From Thalassotalea sp. (GTDB lineage Bacteria > Pseudomonadota > Gammaproteobacteria > Enterobacterales > Alteromonadaceae): DNA of 64,000 nucleotides. A program made the position numbers and the translations under genes. The stretch covers positions 1 through 64,000 of the forward strand of contig JAKVCY010000051.1 of NCBI GenBank assembly GCA_022448425.1, given 5' to 3'. The stretch's first letter is position 1, and every line of letters begins with the position of its first letter. Shown here one piece after another: positions 38,979 to 47,406 of this stretch. The notes beneath the pieces were generated by a model that was given only the letters and a program-made list of their open reading frames with translations, did no database searches and had not been told where the DNA came from.

Positions 38979-39220
38979 CAAGTCTTATTTAGCAAACGTT
39001 GCCACCTTTTAAAAGCTTCTGAAAGTGCATTAATTCCATAAATAGACCTAATTTAAAATTAGGAAAGTCCCCAAAGTACATTAGTCCTAAAAGTTCTACA
39101 TTTGATCGCTTGTCACTTCTTTACAGTATTAATTGGCTGTAATGTAATCGATGATAAGAAATTGAATTTTTTTGCAATAACAACAATACGTCTAAAGCAC
39201 TAAACGTATTAGTGTTAAAA

Positions 39221-39248
39221 GCATTAGTATCAAGGCATTAGTATCAAG
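39221..39248. repeat. Tandem 14-bp duplication before the gamma-glutamyltransferase gene
   Basis: GCATTAGTATCAAG occurs twice in exact tandem, 13 bases before ATG 39262. A third, degenerate copy (CGTATTAGTGTTAAAA) precedes it. It lies in the likely 5' leader and probably arose by replication slippage. Confidence 0.7.
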
Positions 39249-39261
39249 ACATAGGACTCTT

Positions 39262-41064
39262 ATGAAAATTAAATCGCTTCTATTCATGGTTGGCGCTTTG
39301 TGCATATCACAAGCAGCTGTCGGCCAAGCATCAGATATCATTATTGACGATCAGACTGGTGAAAAAGTTAAGCTTAGAGAAGACGGTCGAGGCGATCGTG
39401 TCGTAGGTGCTCCTTGGGCCACTCGTTCACCTGTGCTTGCCGTTAATGGTATGGCCGCAACTTCTCACCCGCTAGCGACACAAGTGGCTATCGATGTTCT
39501 TCAAAATGGCGGTACTGCAATGGATGCAGCAATCGCAGCCAACGCTGCTATTGGCTTGATGGAGCCAACGGGTAACGGTATTGGCGGCGACCTTTTTGCG
39601 ATTGTTTGGGACCCAAAAACACAAAAGCTTCATGGTTTAAATGGCTCTGGTCGTTCTGCAAAAGGTCAATCGCTGGCGCAATTAAAAGCCAAAATTGGCG
39701 ATGTATCACAAATACCAAATTGGGGAACACCACCCGTAACGGTGCCCGGTACTGTTGACGCGTGGTTTGAGCTTCACGGGAAGTTTGGCAAGTTACCAAT
39801 GGCTGAAAACCTTGCTCCGGCTATCAAGTATGCGCGCCAAGGTTTTCCTGTGACCGAAGTTATTGCCTACTACATGGACATTTATCAAAAACGTTACGAA
39901 CGACTTCACAAGGCGGGTGAAATCGAAGAAATTGCTAACTATCAGGCAACTTTCTTAATTGATGGTAAAGCACCTTTAGAGGGTGAGATTTTTAAGAATC
40001 CAGATCTCGCAAATACCTTAGAGAAGATTGCGAAAGGTGGTCGAGATGCATTCTATAAAGGCGACATTGCAAAAACGATAGACGCTTACTTTAAGCGCAT
40101 TGATGGTCCTATTCGCTATGAAGACTTTGCAAGTCACTCAAGTACTTGGATTGAGCCAGTATCGGTCAACTATCGTGGTTATGACGTTTGGGAATTGCCG
40201 CCGAACGGTCAAGGCATTGCAGCGCTGCAAATGCTGACCGTACTAGAAAACTTCGATTTACAAAGTATGGGACACAACAGCGCTGACTACCTACACGTAA
40301 TGACCGAAGCGAAGAAATTAGCGTTTGAAGACCGCGCTCGCTTTTATGCCGATCCAGCTTATCAAAACATTAATTTAGATTATTTGTTGTCAGAAAAATA
40401 CGGCAAGGCACGCTCGCAGTTGATTGATATGAAAACCGCTGCTACAAAGGTTGAACATGGTGACCCTAAACTGATTGAAGGGGATACCATTTACCTAACC
40501 GTTGCTGATTCAAACGGCATGATGGTGAGCTTGATTCAGAGCAATTACCGCGGTATGGGAACAGGGCTTGTTGCAGACGGATTAGGGTTTATTTTCCAAA
40601 ACCGTGGCGCGCAGTATTCATTAACGGAAGGACATCCGAATGTTTATGCTGCGGGTAAGCGTCCTTTCCACACGATAATTCCAGCTTTTATCACTAAAGA
40701 TGACAAACCTTACATGAGCTTTGGTTTAATGGGCGGCGCGATGCAGCCACAAGGTCATGTGCAAATGGTCACCAATATTGTTGATTTCGTTATGAATGTT
40801 CAGCAAGCGGGCGATGCGGCGCGTTTTCACCACAAAGGTTCTACGTCGCCAACATGGGAAGGACGTATGAAAGACGGTGGTACGTTAGAGTTGGAAAGTG
40901 GTGTGCAAGCAAGTGTGGTGAGAGAGCTACAAAAACGTGGTCATAAAATTCATATCACGAGTGGCCCATTTGGTGGTTATCAAGCGATTTTGAAAGACCT
41001 TAACACTGGTGTGTACCACGGCGCGAGTGAAATGCGTAAAGATGGACAAGCGCAAGGCTATTAG
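39262..41064 (+). CDS. Gamma-glutamyltransferase family protein
   Basis: This 600-residue periplasmic or secreted Ntn hydrolase has a signal peptide (residues about 1-23, ending VGQAS). GGTAMDAAIAANAAIGLMEP and GNGIGGDLFAIV are typical of the family. The likely nucleophile and autocleavage site is T409 in EGDTIYLTVAD, giving a roughly 408-residue large and 192-residue small subunit. Typical members hydrolyse glutathione or transfer its glutamyl group; this subfamily (TIYLTV rather than TTHYSV) may prefer other gamma-glutamyl or cephalosporin-like substrates. It is followed by a bidirectional terminator. Confidence 0.9.
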   Translation: MKIKSLLFMVGALCISQAAVGQASDIIIDDQTGEKVKLREDGRGDRVVGAPWATRSPVLAVNGMAATSHPLATQVAIDVLQNGGTAMDAAIAANAAIGLMEPTGNGIGGDLFAIVWDPKTQKLHGLNGSGRSAKGQSLAQLKAKIGDVSQIPNWGTPPVTVPGTVDAWFELHGKFGKLPMAENLAPAIKYARQGFPVTEVIAYYMDIYQKRYERLHKAGEIEEIANYQATFLIDGKAPLEGEIFKNPDLANTLEKIAKGGRDAFYKGDIAKTIDAYFKRIDGPIRYEDFASHSSTWIEPVSVNYRGYDVWELPPNGQGIAALQMLTVLENFDLQSMGHNSADYLHVMTEAKKLAFEDRARFYADPAYQNINLDYLLSEKYGKARSQLIDMKTAATKVEHGDPKLIEGDTIYLTVADSNGMMVSLIQSNYRGMGTGLVADGLGFIFQNRGAQYSLTEGHPNVYAAGKRPFHTIIPAFITKDDKPYMSFGLMGGAMQPQGHVQMVTNIVDFVMNVQQAGDAARFHHKGSTSPTWEGRMKDGGTLELESGVQASVVRELQKRGHKIHITSGPFGGYQAILKDLNTGVYHGASEMRKDGQAQGY

Positions 41065-41106
41065 ACACTTAGCCATGTATCACTTAGTCATGTAATAGCA
41101 GAGAAT

Positions 41107-41153
41107 AAAGAAACAGATACAACGTTAATTATTGATGTATCTGTTTCTTTTAT
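41107..41153. terminator. Bidirectional terminator between GGT and NfeD genes
   Basis: A perfect 14-bp inverted repeat (AAAGAAACAGATAC / GTATCTGTTTCTTT) separates the two convergent genes, with T-rich ends on both strands. Confidence 0.85.
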
Positions 41154-41171
41154 AAGCTTGTAAATACTAAG

Positions 41172-41627
41172 CTAGTTAGCTGGCTTTACCCACAGAATAC
41201 CAACCTCAGTATCTGTAACTGCCACACTCGCACCCGCGGGTATTGGCTCTTTCGATTTTACCTGCCATTGAATGCCAGACATTTTGTGCGTTGTGGAAGA
41301 ACCTGCCTCGATTCCCTCAGTAATCACAAACTCCATTCCAATAAAGTCGTTTTTTACATTGTGCGTATCTTGGCGGTTTTGGAAGCGTTTAAGCGGTTTC
41401 CATAAGATAAGTGCAAAAACAGTGGTACAAATTGCCATGGTTAGTAATATCGGCATTAATTGCACTGGCATGGTCCCCGCGTAAACTAAAATACCTGTTA
41501 CAACCGCGGCAAGCCCGACAAATGTAAGTATGAAGGTTGAGAAACCTAGCAGCACCACTTCGATAATCAGTAGCACTAGCCCAAGAGTGATGAGGGACTC
41601 TCCAGCATTGTTAGTAATAAATTCCAT
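41172..41627 (-). CDS. NfeD family membrane protein
   Basis: This 151-residue inner-membrane protein has three to four predicted helices in residues about 10-75. A C-terminal OB-like NfeD domain (about 90-150) contains GMEFVITEGIE and VAVTDTEVGILWV. It starts 16 bases after the QmcA gene, a conserved pairing of stomatin/SPFH with NfeD. NfeD proteins help build or stabilise SPFH membrane complexes; the exact role is not clear. Confidence 0.87.
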   Translation of the reverse strand: MEFITNNAGESLITLGLVLLIIEVVLLGFSTFILTFVGLAAVVTGILVYAGTMPVQLMPILLTMAICTTVFALILWKPLKRFQNRQDTHNVKNDFIGMEFVITEGIEAGSSTTHKMSGIQWQVKSKEPIPAGASVAVTDTEVGILWVKPAN

Positions 41628-41643
41628 ATCTACTCCCTATGCC

Positions 41644-42582
41644 TTAAGACTTCTGATTCATCACATTTAAAATGCTGGTCGCTTGTGCAACAAGTGAACC
41701 TGCTTCTGTCGCATTATCTGGCAATAGCACCACAGTCGAGTCTTTCGCGATAGCTTCTTTTGCGCCAATCGCTTTAGTGGCAAGCTCTAATTCAACCGCT
41801 TTTTGACCTTCTTGTGTCGCTGCTTTTTCACCGATTTTTTCAATCGCTTCAGCTTGTGCTGTCGCTACTTTGATAATCGCTTCAGCTTCACCTTCAGCTT
41901 TGAGCACTTGTTCACGTTTATCTGCTTCAGCAGCCAGAATCTTAGCTTGCTTTTCACCTTCAGCTTTGTTTATCTCTGCTTGTTTCAAACCTTCAGACTC
42001 TAATACCGTTGCGCGCTTTTCACGTTCTGCTTTCATTTGCTGCTCCATCGCATTCATTACAGAATTCGGCGGCATAATGTCTTTAATTTCGTAACGCAAT
42101 ACCTGCACACCCCAAGTACTGGCAGCTTCATTAATCGCAGTTACAATCGCAGCGTTGATAGCATCACGTTCTTCGAAGGTTTTATCTAACTCCATTTTAC
42201 CTATTTCTGAACGCATAGTGGTTTGCGCTAATTGAGTTACGGCAAAGTTGTAATCGTCGACGCCATATGTCGCTTTTTGCGGGTCGAGTACTCTGAAATA
42301 CAGCACGCCATCTACCGTCAGCGTAATGTTGTCTTTGGTGATCGCGCTTTGGCTAGGTACGTCAACTGCTTGTTCTTTGAGGGAACGGTCTGCGCTGATT
42401 TGTTCGATAAATGGTACTAAGAAGTTTAATCCTGACTCGAGCGTTCGAGTGTATTTGCCGAAGCGTTCAATCACATAAGCGCGATTTTGAGGTACAAATT
42501 TGATACCGCTTTTTAGTACCACTAGCACGAAAACCAGTAGTGCAAATTGCACGGTAAAAACGTAATTTAAAATAATATCCAT
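41644..42582 (-). CDS. qmcA: SPFH/band 7 protein, QmcA-like
   Basis: This 312-residue protein has an N-terminal membrane helix (residues about 5-22) and an SPFH (stomatin/prohibitin) domain of about 25-200. An alanine/glutamate-rich coiled coil (KAEGEKQAKILAAEADKREQ) follows. QmcA-type proteins form large rings in the membrane that can control FtsH and membrane order. It is the first gene of a two-gene unit with NfeD. Confidence 0.9.
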   Translation of the reverse strand: MDIILNYVFTVQFALLVFVLVVLKSGIKFVPQNRAYVIERFGKYTRTLESGLNFLVPFIEQISADRSLKEQAVDVPSQSAITKDNITLTVDGVLYFRVLDPQKATYGVDDYNFAVTQLAQTTMRSEIGKMELDKTFEERDAINAAIVTAINEAASTWGVQVLRYEIKDIMPPNSVMNAMEQQMKAEREKRATVLESEGLKQAEINKAEGEKQAKILAAEADKREQVLKAEGEAEAIIKVATAQAEAIEKIGEKAATQEGQKAVELELATKAIGAKEAIAKDSTVVLLPDNATEAGSLVAQATSILNVMNQKS

Positions 42583-42817
42583 TAGTTATCCTTGTTTTAC
42601 TATGTAAGTTAAGTTCCGTCTGTGTCGCGTTCAGTCGTTAAAAACTTAGCAACTTCCTAACCTCTAAAATAATCTAATATTGTTGCTATTGAAACTTTTA
42701 CTGGCAGTGGCTTAAAAAAATTTTTACCCCTTTTGCTGATTTCCCTCGTCCTCTCATTGAAAGCTGATTTATTCCAAGCAGATATTCAGCTTTGTATGAC
42801 CAAAAGAGGAGAGCGGA

Positions 42818-43423
42818 ATGAAAAGATTATTGTTAGCTACACCGATTGCTTTGTTAGCCACATTTGGCCTATTTGTATTTATGAGCCTTTTGATCGCCAG
42901 TGAGGACGTAAGAGTAGATATCGTGGAGAAAACGGTTCCGGTTGAAATTAGTCAAACACCGCCCGATCAAAAGGTATTTGAACGTCCGCGAAAATTAGTC
43001 GAACCAGCGCCACCAAAACCAAGACCGGTAGCGCAACGAGTAGCAGCAGATCCCGCTGATACCGAAATAGGTAGCTTTCCTGCGCCGAAAATGGCGATAT
43101 CCAATACCGGATTATCACAACCTGCGTTTGCAATCGGCGGTGATCGTGAATCTCGACCTATCGTGAGAATTCAACCTCAATATCCGGTAACTGCCGCGCG
43201 AGATGGCATTGAAGGTTGGGTGCAATTGGCGTTTGATGTGAATGAATTAGGTGGCGTTATTAACATCCGTATTATAGATTCGTACCCTAAGCGTATTTTT
43301 GACAAAGAAGCGAGAAAAGCGCTGAGAAGATGGAAGTATCAACCTAGAGTGGATGAAGGTAAGGCAATGATTCAAAAGGATATGTTTGTACAGTTAGATT
43401 TCAAAATGGATAACAATATATAG
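42818..43423 (+). CDS. TonB-family energy transducer
   Basis: This 201-residue inner-membrane protein has an N-terminal anchor (residues about 8-28) and a proline/lysine-rich linker (EPAPPKPRPV, about 60-75). The C-terminal TonB domain contains PQYPVTAARDGIEGWVQLAFDV and RKALRRWKYQP. It transmits proton-motive force from ExbB-ExbD to outer-membrane receptors; no exbBD genes are nearby. A strong GAGGAG precedes the start. A sigma-like gene follows 3 bases after its stop. Confidence 0.9.
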   Translation: MKRLLLATPIALLATFGLFVFMSLLIASEDVRVDIVEKTVPVEISQTPPDQKVFERPRKLVEPAPPKPRPVAQRVAADPADTEIGSFPAPKMAISNTGLSQPAFAIGGDRESRPIVRIQPQYPVTAARDGIEGWVQLAFDVNELGGVINIRIIDSYPKRIFDKEARKALRRWKYQPRVDEGKAMIQKDMFVQLDFKMDNNI

Positions 43424-43426
43424 ATT

Positions 43427-43988
43427 ATGCTAGCTGCAATTAGAGGGTGGTATACCGCCACCCCTGAAAACTTGTTAAAGAGTTACGTGAAAACCAGTAA
43501 CCCTAAGCACCTTGACGCCATTGTTAGGCAGTTCAATAGTGATGTTTATCACTACCTTTGCATAATTGTCTGATGCGGAACTGGCAAAGGACTGCCTACA
43601 GAAAACTTGGTTAAAAGTGATGAACTTAACCGACAAGCATGAATTGCCTAAAAATGTGAAAGGGTGGCTGTTCGTGGTTGCTCGTAACGTGCTTATTGAC
43701 GAGTTTAGACGCAATAGCAAGTACCAGAGTGAACCCTTCAATGACTTTTACACCAGCGACGGAACTCTGGAAGAACGTATCTGTGAGCTCGACAAGTTGA
43801 GCCGCTTTAATTTACTGATAGAGACTATGCCATTCGTTCAACGTGAGGCGTTTATACTGCAACGAGAAGATTTTTCCGTTGAACAAATTGCTGACATTAC
43901 AGGAGTCAATTATGAAACTGTGCGCAGCCGACTACGCTACGCTCGTAAGTTTTTAAAGGCACATTTGGAGGCCTCAAATGAGCAATAA
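43427..43988 (+). pseudogene. ECF-type sigma factor, frameshifted at a UGA codon
   Basis: Two frames together encode a full ECF sigma factor of about 186 residues. From ATG 43427 the first 48 codons give the N-terminal half of region 2 (ENLLKSYVKTSNPKHLDAIV, then RQFNSDVYHYL), stopping at UGA 43571-43573. The +1 frame continues at once with DAELAKDCLQKTWLKVM, the rest of region 2, and region 4 with VEQIADITGVNYETVRSRLR. Skipping one base at GUC-UGA joins the two seamlessly. So this is either a one-base insertion in a pseudogene, a sequence error, or (like prfB) a +1 recoding site. I see no upstream Shine-Dalgarno stimulator. A hairpin at 43445-43463 lies in the first codons, so the true start may be nearer 43472. 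The gene overlaps the next by 11 bases. Confidence 0.78.
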
Positions 43989-44687
43989 AAACTTTGACGA
44001 TGAATTAGCAAATTTATATCAGCAGCGCAGGGCTAATATTGATGCACCTGAAGTAGACTTATCACGCATAAAGCAACGTAAACAATACCCGTTTATGAAG
44101 TGGGTTATCGCTTCAATTACAGGCGGCTTGGCTTCCTTTGGTATTTTTGCGTACGTGAATTATCTTGCGTCGAATCATACTAATGTTACCCCAGTAACCT
44201 CTGTTCCTATGCAGACGACAACGGTTATCTTGGCTCCCGCCAAAGAAGACACTAAAGTAGCTATTCCCCTGTGACTCCGGTTCAACCTTTACATGAGTTG
44301 CCTGAAACCAGTCGAGTAGAGGACACAAGTGCAGTAGCACCAGAACAATCACAACTAGCGCTGGAGATCGATACCTTTGAGGTTCAGGCTACGCCACCTT
44401 CAGATATCGCCATTTCGGAGATTGCCAAGCCAAGTGTTGAGTACAAACCGATTCGACGAGTGATGCCGAAATACGACAGAGAGAGTCGCTTAAACAAGAG
44501 CACTGGCACTGTAAGATTAAGCTATCGCGTTGACAATAACGGGAGTGTTTATGATGTTCAGGTGTTGGAAAGAAAAGCGACCAGAGGGTTAGTAGTGTCG
44601 TCTCAAAAAGCCATCAAGCAATGGCAATACGCACCGAACTTAGACATTGCACGCCCACTAGAGGTTGTTTTTGAGTTTCAACTGTAA
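43978..44687 (+). pseudogene. Membrane anti-sigma-like protein with periplasmic TonB C-terminal domain, frameshifted
   Basis: The first frame (43978-44274, 98 residues) has a 40-residue cytosolic N-terminus, a membrane helix (about 45-65) and a Thr/Pro-rich periplasmic stretch, then stops at UGA 44272-44274. The second frame (-1, from GTG 44271 to 44687) lacks a signal or membrane segment and holds a TonB C-terminal domain (EYKPIRRVMPKYDRESRL, VRLSYRVDNNGSVYDVQVLE). The frames join at a CCCC run (44266-44269), where one lost C would explain the break. A single 236-residue protein, TM then TonB domain, is most likely. It starts within the sigma gene with a GGAGG ribosome site, so an anti-sigma role is inferred from position. 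Separate overlapping genes are possible but would leave the TonB domain cytosolic. Confidence 0.65.
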
Positions 44688-44693
44688 ACTCTA

Positions 44694-45378
44694 TTATTGC
44701 TTTGATTTTGCTTCCTTGTAGTTTGATTGGTAAGCAGTAAACCCTCGGTTTGGGCAGAAAGTGTAGTTGTTACCTTGGTTACGCTTTTTGCCTTCACCTA
44801 CAACCCATCCAAAAGTAACGCAGTTGTCGGGGGCCATTTAACTCAATAATTTCAATGCGGGTAGGACGTTTAGAGGGGGAGGTGCGTACTTCGCCTTGCT
44901 TCCAATAACCTAAGGGAAACTTGCTGCCCAATCCATCGTAGAGTCGAGTTCCCCAGCGTTTACGCTTATCAAATATTCTCACCATTCCATCGCGAGAATT
45001 ATTGATAGTGAAGTGTGACTCGACTTTTTCACCGCGAATACTGAACGTTCGAAGATAGTAAGGTATCTGCTCACCAACCCAGTCAGTTTGAGTATTATTG
45101 CTCTCAGTTAGCATCGGCCCAGAGAGCTTAACAGGGTCGCAAGGTCTATCTCTGATTATTACCTTATAACAAGCAGTTGTTTGCGCCTCTTTCATTGTTA
45201 GCTCATGCTTGCCATCCCATTGGGCACCAGTAAACAGCTCGACAGGAATAAAGCGTTGTTTAGTTTCAGCGTTGTTTGCTTTGTTCCAAACGTTTGCTTG
45301 GTCTGCTGCGGCTGAAAAGTTGAAAGTTATGGCACTCGATAAGGTCAGAATTAAGAGTGTTGCGCTTCGTATTTTCAT
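44694..45378 (-). pseudogene. Secreted hypothetical protein with late frameshift
   Basis: From ATG 45378 (MKIRSATLLILTLSS) a signal peptide and a secreted domain run to WMGCR, stopping at 44794. Deleting one base of the GGG run (minus strand; CCC at 44804-44806) lets reading continue for about 37 residues (VVGEGKKRNQGNNYTFCPN...) to a stop at 44694-44696, in typical coding style. So the gene has probably gained one base. Six cysteines suggest disulfides. I recognise no family. An ATG-rich 17-codon extension upstream (to 45429) is not needed. It converges with the TonB-domain gene, the stops lying 6 bases apart. Confidence 0.6.
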
Positions 45379-45498
45379 GGCGTTCAGTTCCATTGCATCA
45401 ATCGTATTTCCCAATGGAGTTTTTATCACTTGCTGCGCTATAAAGCTGTAAACAAACGAAACAAATTGTTTTTAAAAGACTTTACAGCACGACAAACC

Positions 45499-45547
45499 AA
45501 GCTAGCAACTACGCGACCATGCACGCGACCAAGGAGCACGCTAGCTT
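45499..45547. other. Hairpin with internal direct repeat at end of HD pseudogene
   Basis: A perfect 8-bp inverted repeat (AAGCTAGC / GCTAGCTT) encloses a 33-base loop containing ACGCGACCA twice (45511 and 45523). It overlaps the stop of the minus-strand pseudogene and may be its terminator. Confidence 0.4.
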
Positions 45548-46101
45548 TTATAAATATTCTTCACTCGCATCATAGGTACTGGGTTCAAGGGATGACGGCC
45601 TAGTTGTATAAACGTAAATCGCATTAGTGTTTTATGAAAACCCGCATTTGGAATGGCAGATTTTACTGCTTTAACGAATGAACGACTAACCCCGTTCTTA
45701 ACAAGCCCCAGTGAAAAATCGACTAAATCGGCTTTTCTAAATACCTCAGCAAGTTCAGCATATGGGCCTTCGTATTTGCCAGTGCGATAATGCATGTCGA
45801 TGATCACCTGAATTTCATCTTTCCACTCGTCTAAACCATTTGCTGTTAGCCATTGATGGCAGTCTTGGTAAGAGAGAACAAGGTAATTAACTCTGTCATA
45901 TGTTCAAAGCGCAATATCATGAAAAGCCGCGGCAATTTATAGCTTCTTGTTGTCTTCATCGGAAATATCAGGTAGCAAGTAGTGACAGAAATTAAGCATT
46001 CGAGTGACGTGATTTCTATAACCGTCAAAATCACCTTTAATAACTTCTCTAAACTCAGACAAAATCTCATCAGTCAGCGGAAAGCTGTTAATAACCTTCA
46101 T
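45541..46101 (-). pseudogene. HD-domain hydrolase-like gene with two in-frame stops
   Basis: One uninterrupted frame of 187 codons starting ATG 46101 gives MKVINSFPLTDEILSEF, RNHVTRMLNFCHYL, AAAFHDIAL and MHYRTGKYEG. This is an HD-superfamily pattern: H in RNHV, HD in FHDI, a later H in DMHYR and D in RKADLVDF. Two stops interrupt it: TAA at 45937-45939 (before IAAAFHDI) and TGA at 45904-45906 (before TYDRVNYL). Both fit single C-to-T type changes (CAA to TAA, TGG to TGA). HD proteins hydrolyse phosphate esters of nucleotides. This copy should be inactive. Confidence 0.75.
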
Positions 46102-46287
46102 GGTGTACCCTCATCAATTAACTTACAGGCACATTATAGTTGTGTGAAATCTGCCCGAAATGGCTATAATGGCAGATAACAGTACTATTCGGCCAAGGTG
46201 CTATGTTAAGCCCAAATACTCCCTCAACAGAAGTGTTTTTCAGCAAGAAGCCTTTCCTATTAAAAGTACTGTGTTAGGCAAAACAAT

Positions 46288-47238
46288 ATGGTTGAAGTCG
46301 CCGTTATTGCTTTTGAAGGTATTAGCCTCTTTCATTTATCTGTACCCATTGCCATTTTTGAAGACGCAACTCTCAACGATAATAAGCTATTCAAGATAAC
46401 CGTTTGTGCTGAATCCGCTGGGCACTTGCGTTCTGCCAACGGTCTGGCATTCGACAGCCAAAGTGACATTAGCGCAATTGAAACGACCGACGTCATTATT
46501 GTGCCTAGTTGGGATCCAAGTACGCTCCCAAGCCAGAAATTACAGCTGCAGCTTAATGAGGCATCAAAAAACAACAAGATGATTGTAGATTGATGCGTTG
46601 GCGCCTATGCGCTGGCATACAGTGGCCTGCTTAATGGCAAACGAGCGACCACACATTGGAAATATGCTGAGGATTTTGCGACAAGGTTTCCACACGTGAC
46701 CTGTGATACAAACCCACTCTATATCACCGAAGGACATGTGAGCACATCGGCGGGCAGCGCTGCAGCAATTGACTGCTGTTTGCATTTAGTAAAGCACTTT
46801 TACGGCGTGAAAGTAGCTAACAAAACCGCGCGAGTGATGGTGTCATCACCTGAACGAACTGGCGGGCAGAATCAGTATATTGAGACGCCAACGATTGATA
46901 GGCCAAGTGATGAACGAATCGCCTAGCTTATCGATACCATTATTGAGAATATCGCCGAAGATTACACGTTGGAAAGTGCCGCTGAATATTGCATGATGAG
47001 CGTTCGTAGTTTCAGCCGACACTTTAAAGCAGCCGATGGCATAAGCTTCACTGCGTGGTTAATTAACACAAGGCTTAACAACAGTGTGGAGCTCTTAGAA
47101 TCAACAAACTTGTCGATTCTGGAGATAGCTGAAAAGGCGGGGTTTAGCTCCGAGCAAATATTCCGTAAACACTTCAAACAGCGATACGACACTAATCCGA
47201 TGGCGTGGCGAAAGTTGTTTAACGGTGCTGGTGAGTAG
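46288..47238 (+). pseudogene. GlxA-type AraC regulator (DJ-1/PfpI + HTH) with two in-frame stops
   Basis: One frame of 316 codons, the same length as the intact paralogue at 51788-52738, is broken by TGA at 46591-46593 and TAG at 46924-46926. The first segment is a DJ-1/PfpI-like domain (VEVAVIAFEGISLFHLSVP). After the first stop comes CVGAYALAYSGLLNGKRATTHW, the glutamine-amidotransferase-like nucleophile region; after the second, an AraC helix-turn-helix (MMSVRSFSRHFKAADGI...AEKAGFSSEQIFRKHFK). The TAG fits CAG to TAG. Members repress or activate catabolic genes. This copy is a pseudogene unless suppressed. Confidence 0.82.
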
Positions 47239-47406
47239 ATATCTTCAACGATAACAGAATTCCCTGCGTCGATATTCATACTCCGATATTACGGTTAGCT
47301 TATGACCGGAAAGTTCGTTTTTCTGTAGGCCTAGTCTAGACTTATTTAGAGATTGTGTTCCTTTTGCAGTTTTAGATTGTTTTGTTTTTGATCGTGAGGA
47401 GTAACA

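Noticed and set aside
43445-43463. GGGTGG/CCACCC hairpin after the TonB gene as a terminator
   Set aside because: There is no T-run and it falls within the first codons of the sigma gene frame; it may attenuate but cannot be called a terminator.
46160-46399. 79-residue ORF in front of the broken GlxA gene
   Set aside because: It overlaps the regulator in another frame and shows no coding features.
46591-46593. UGA in the GlxA-type gene as a selenocysteine codon
   Set aside because: A second stop (TAG at 46924) interrupts the same frame, no SECIS-like hairpin is evident after the UGA, and a missense-to-nonsense change is simpler.
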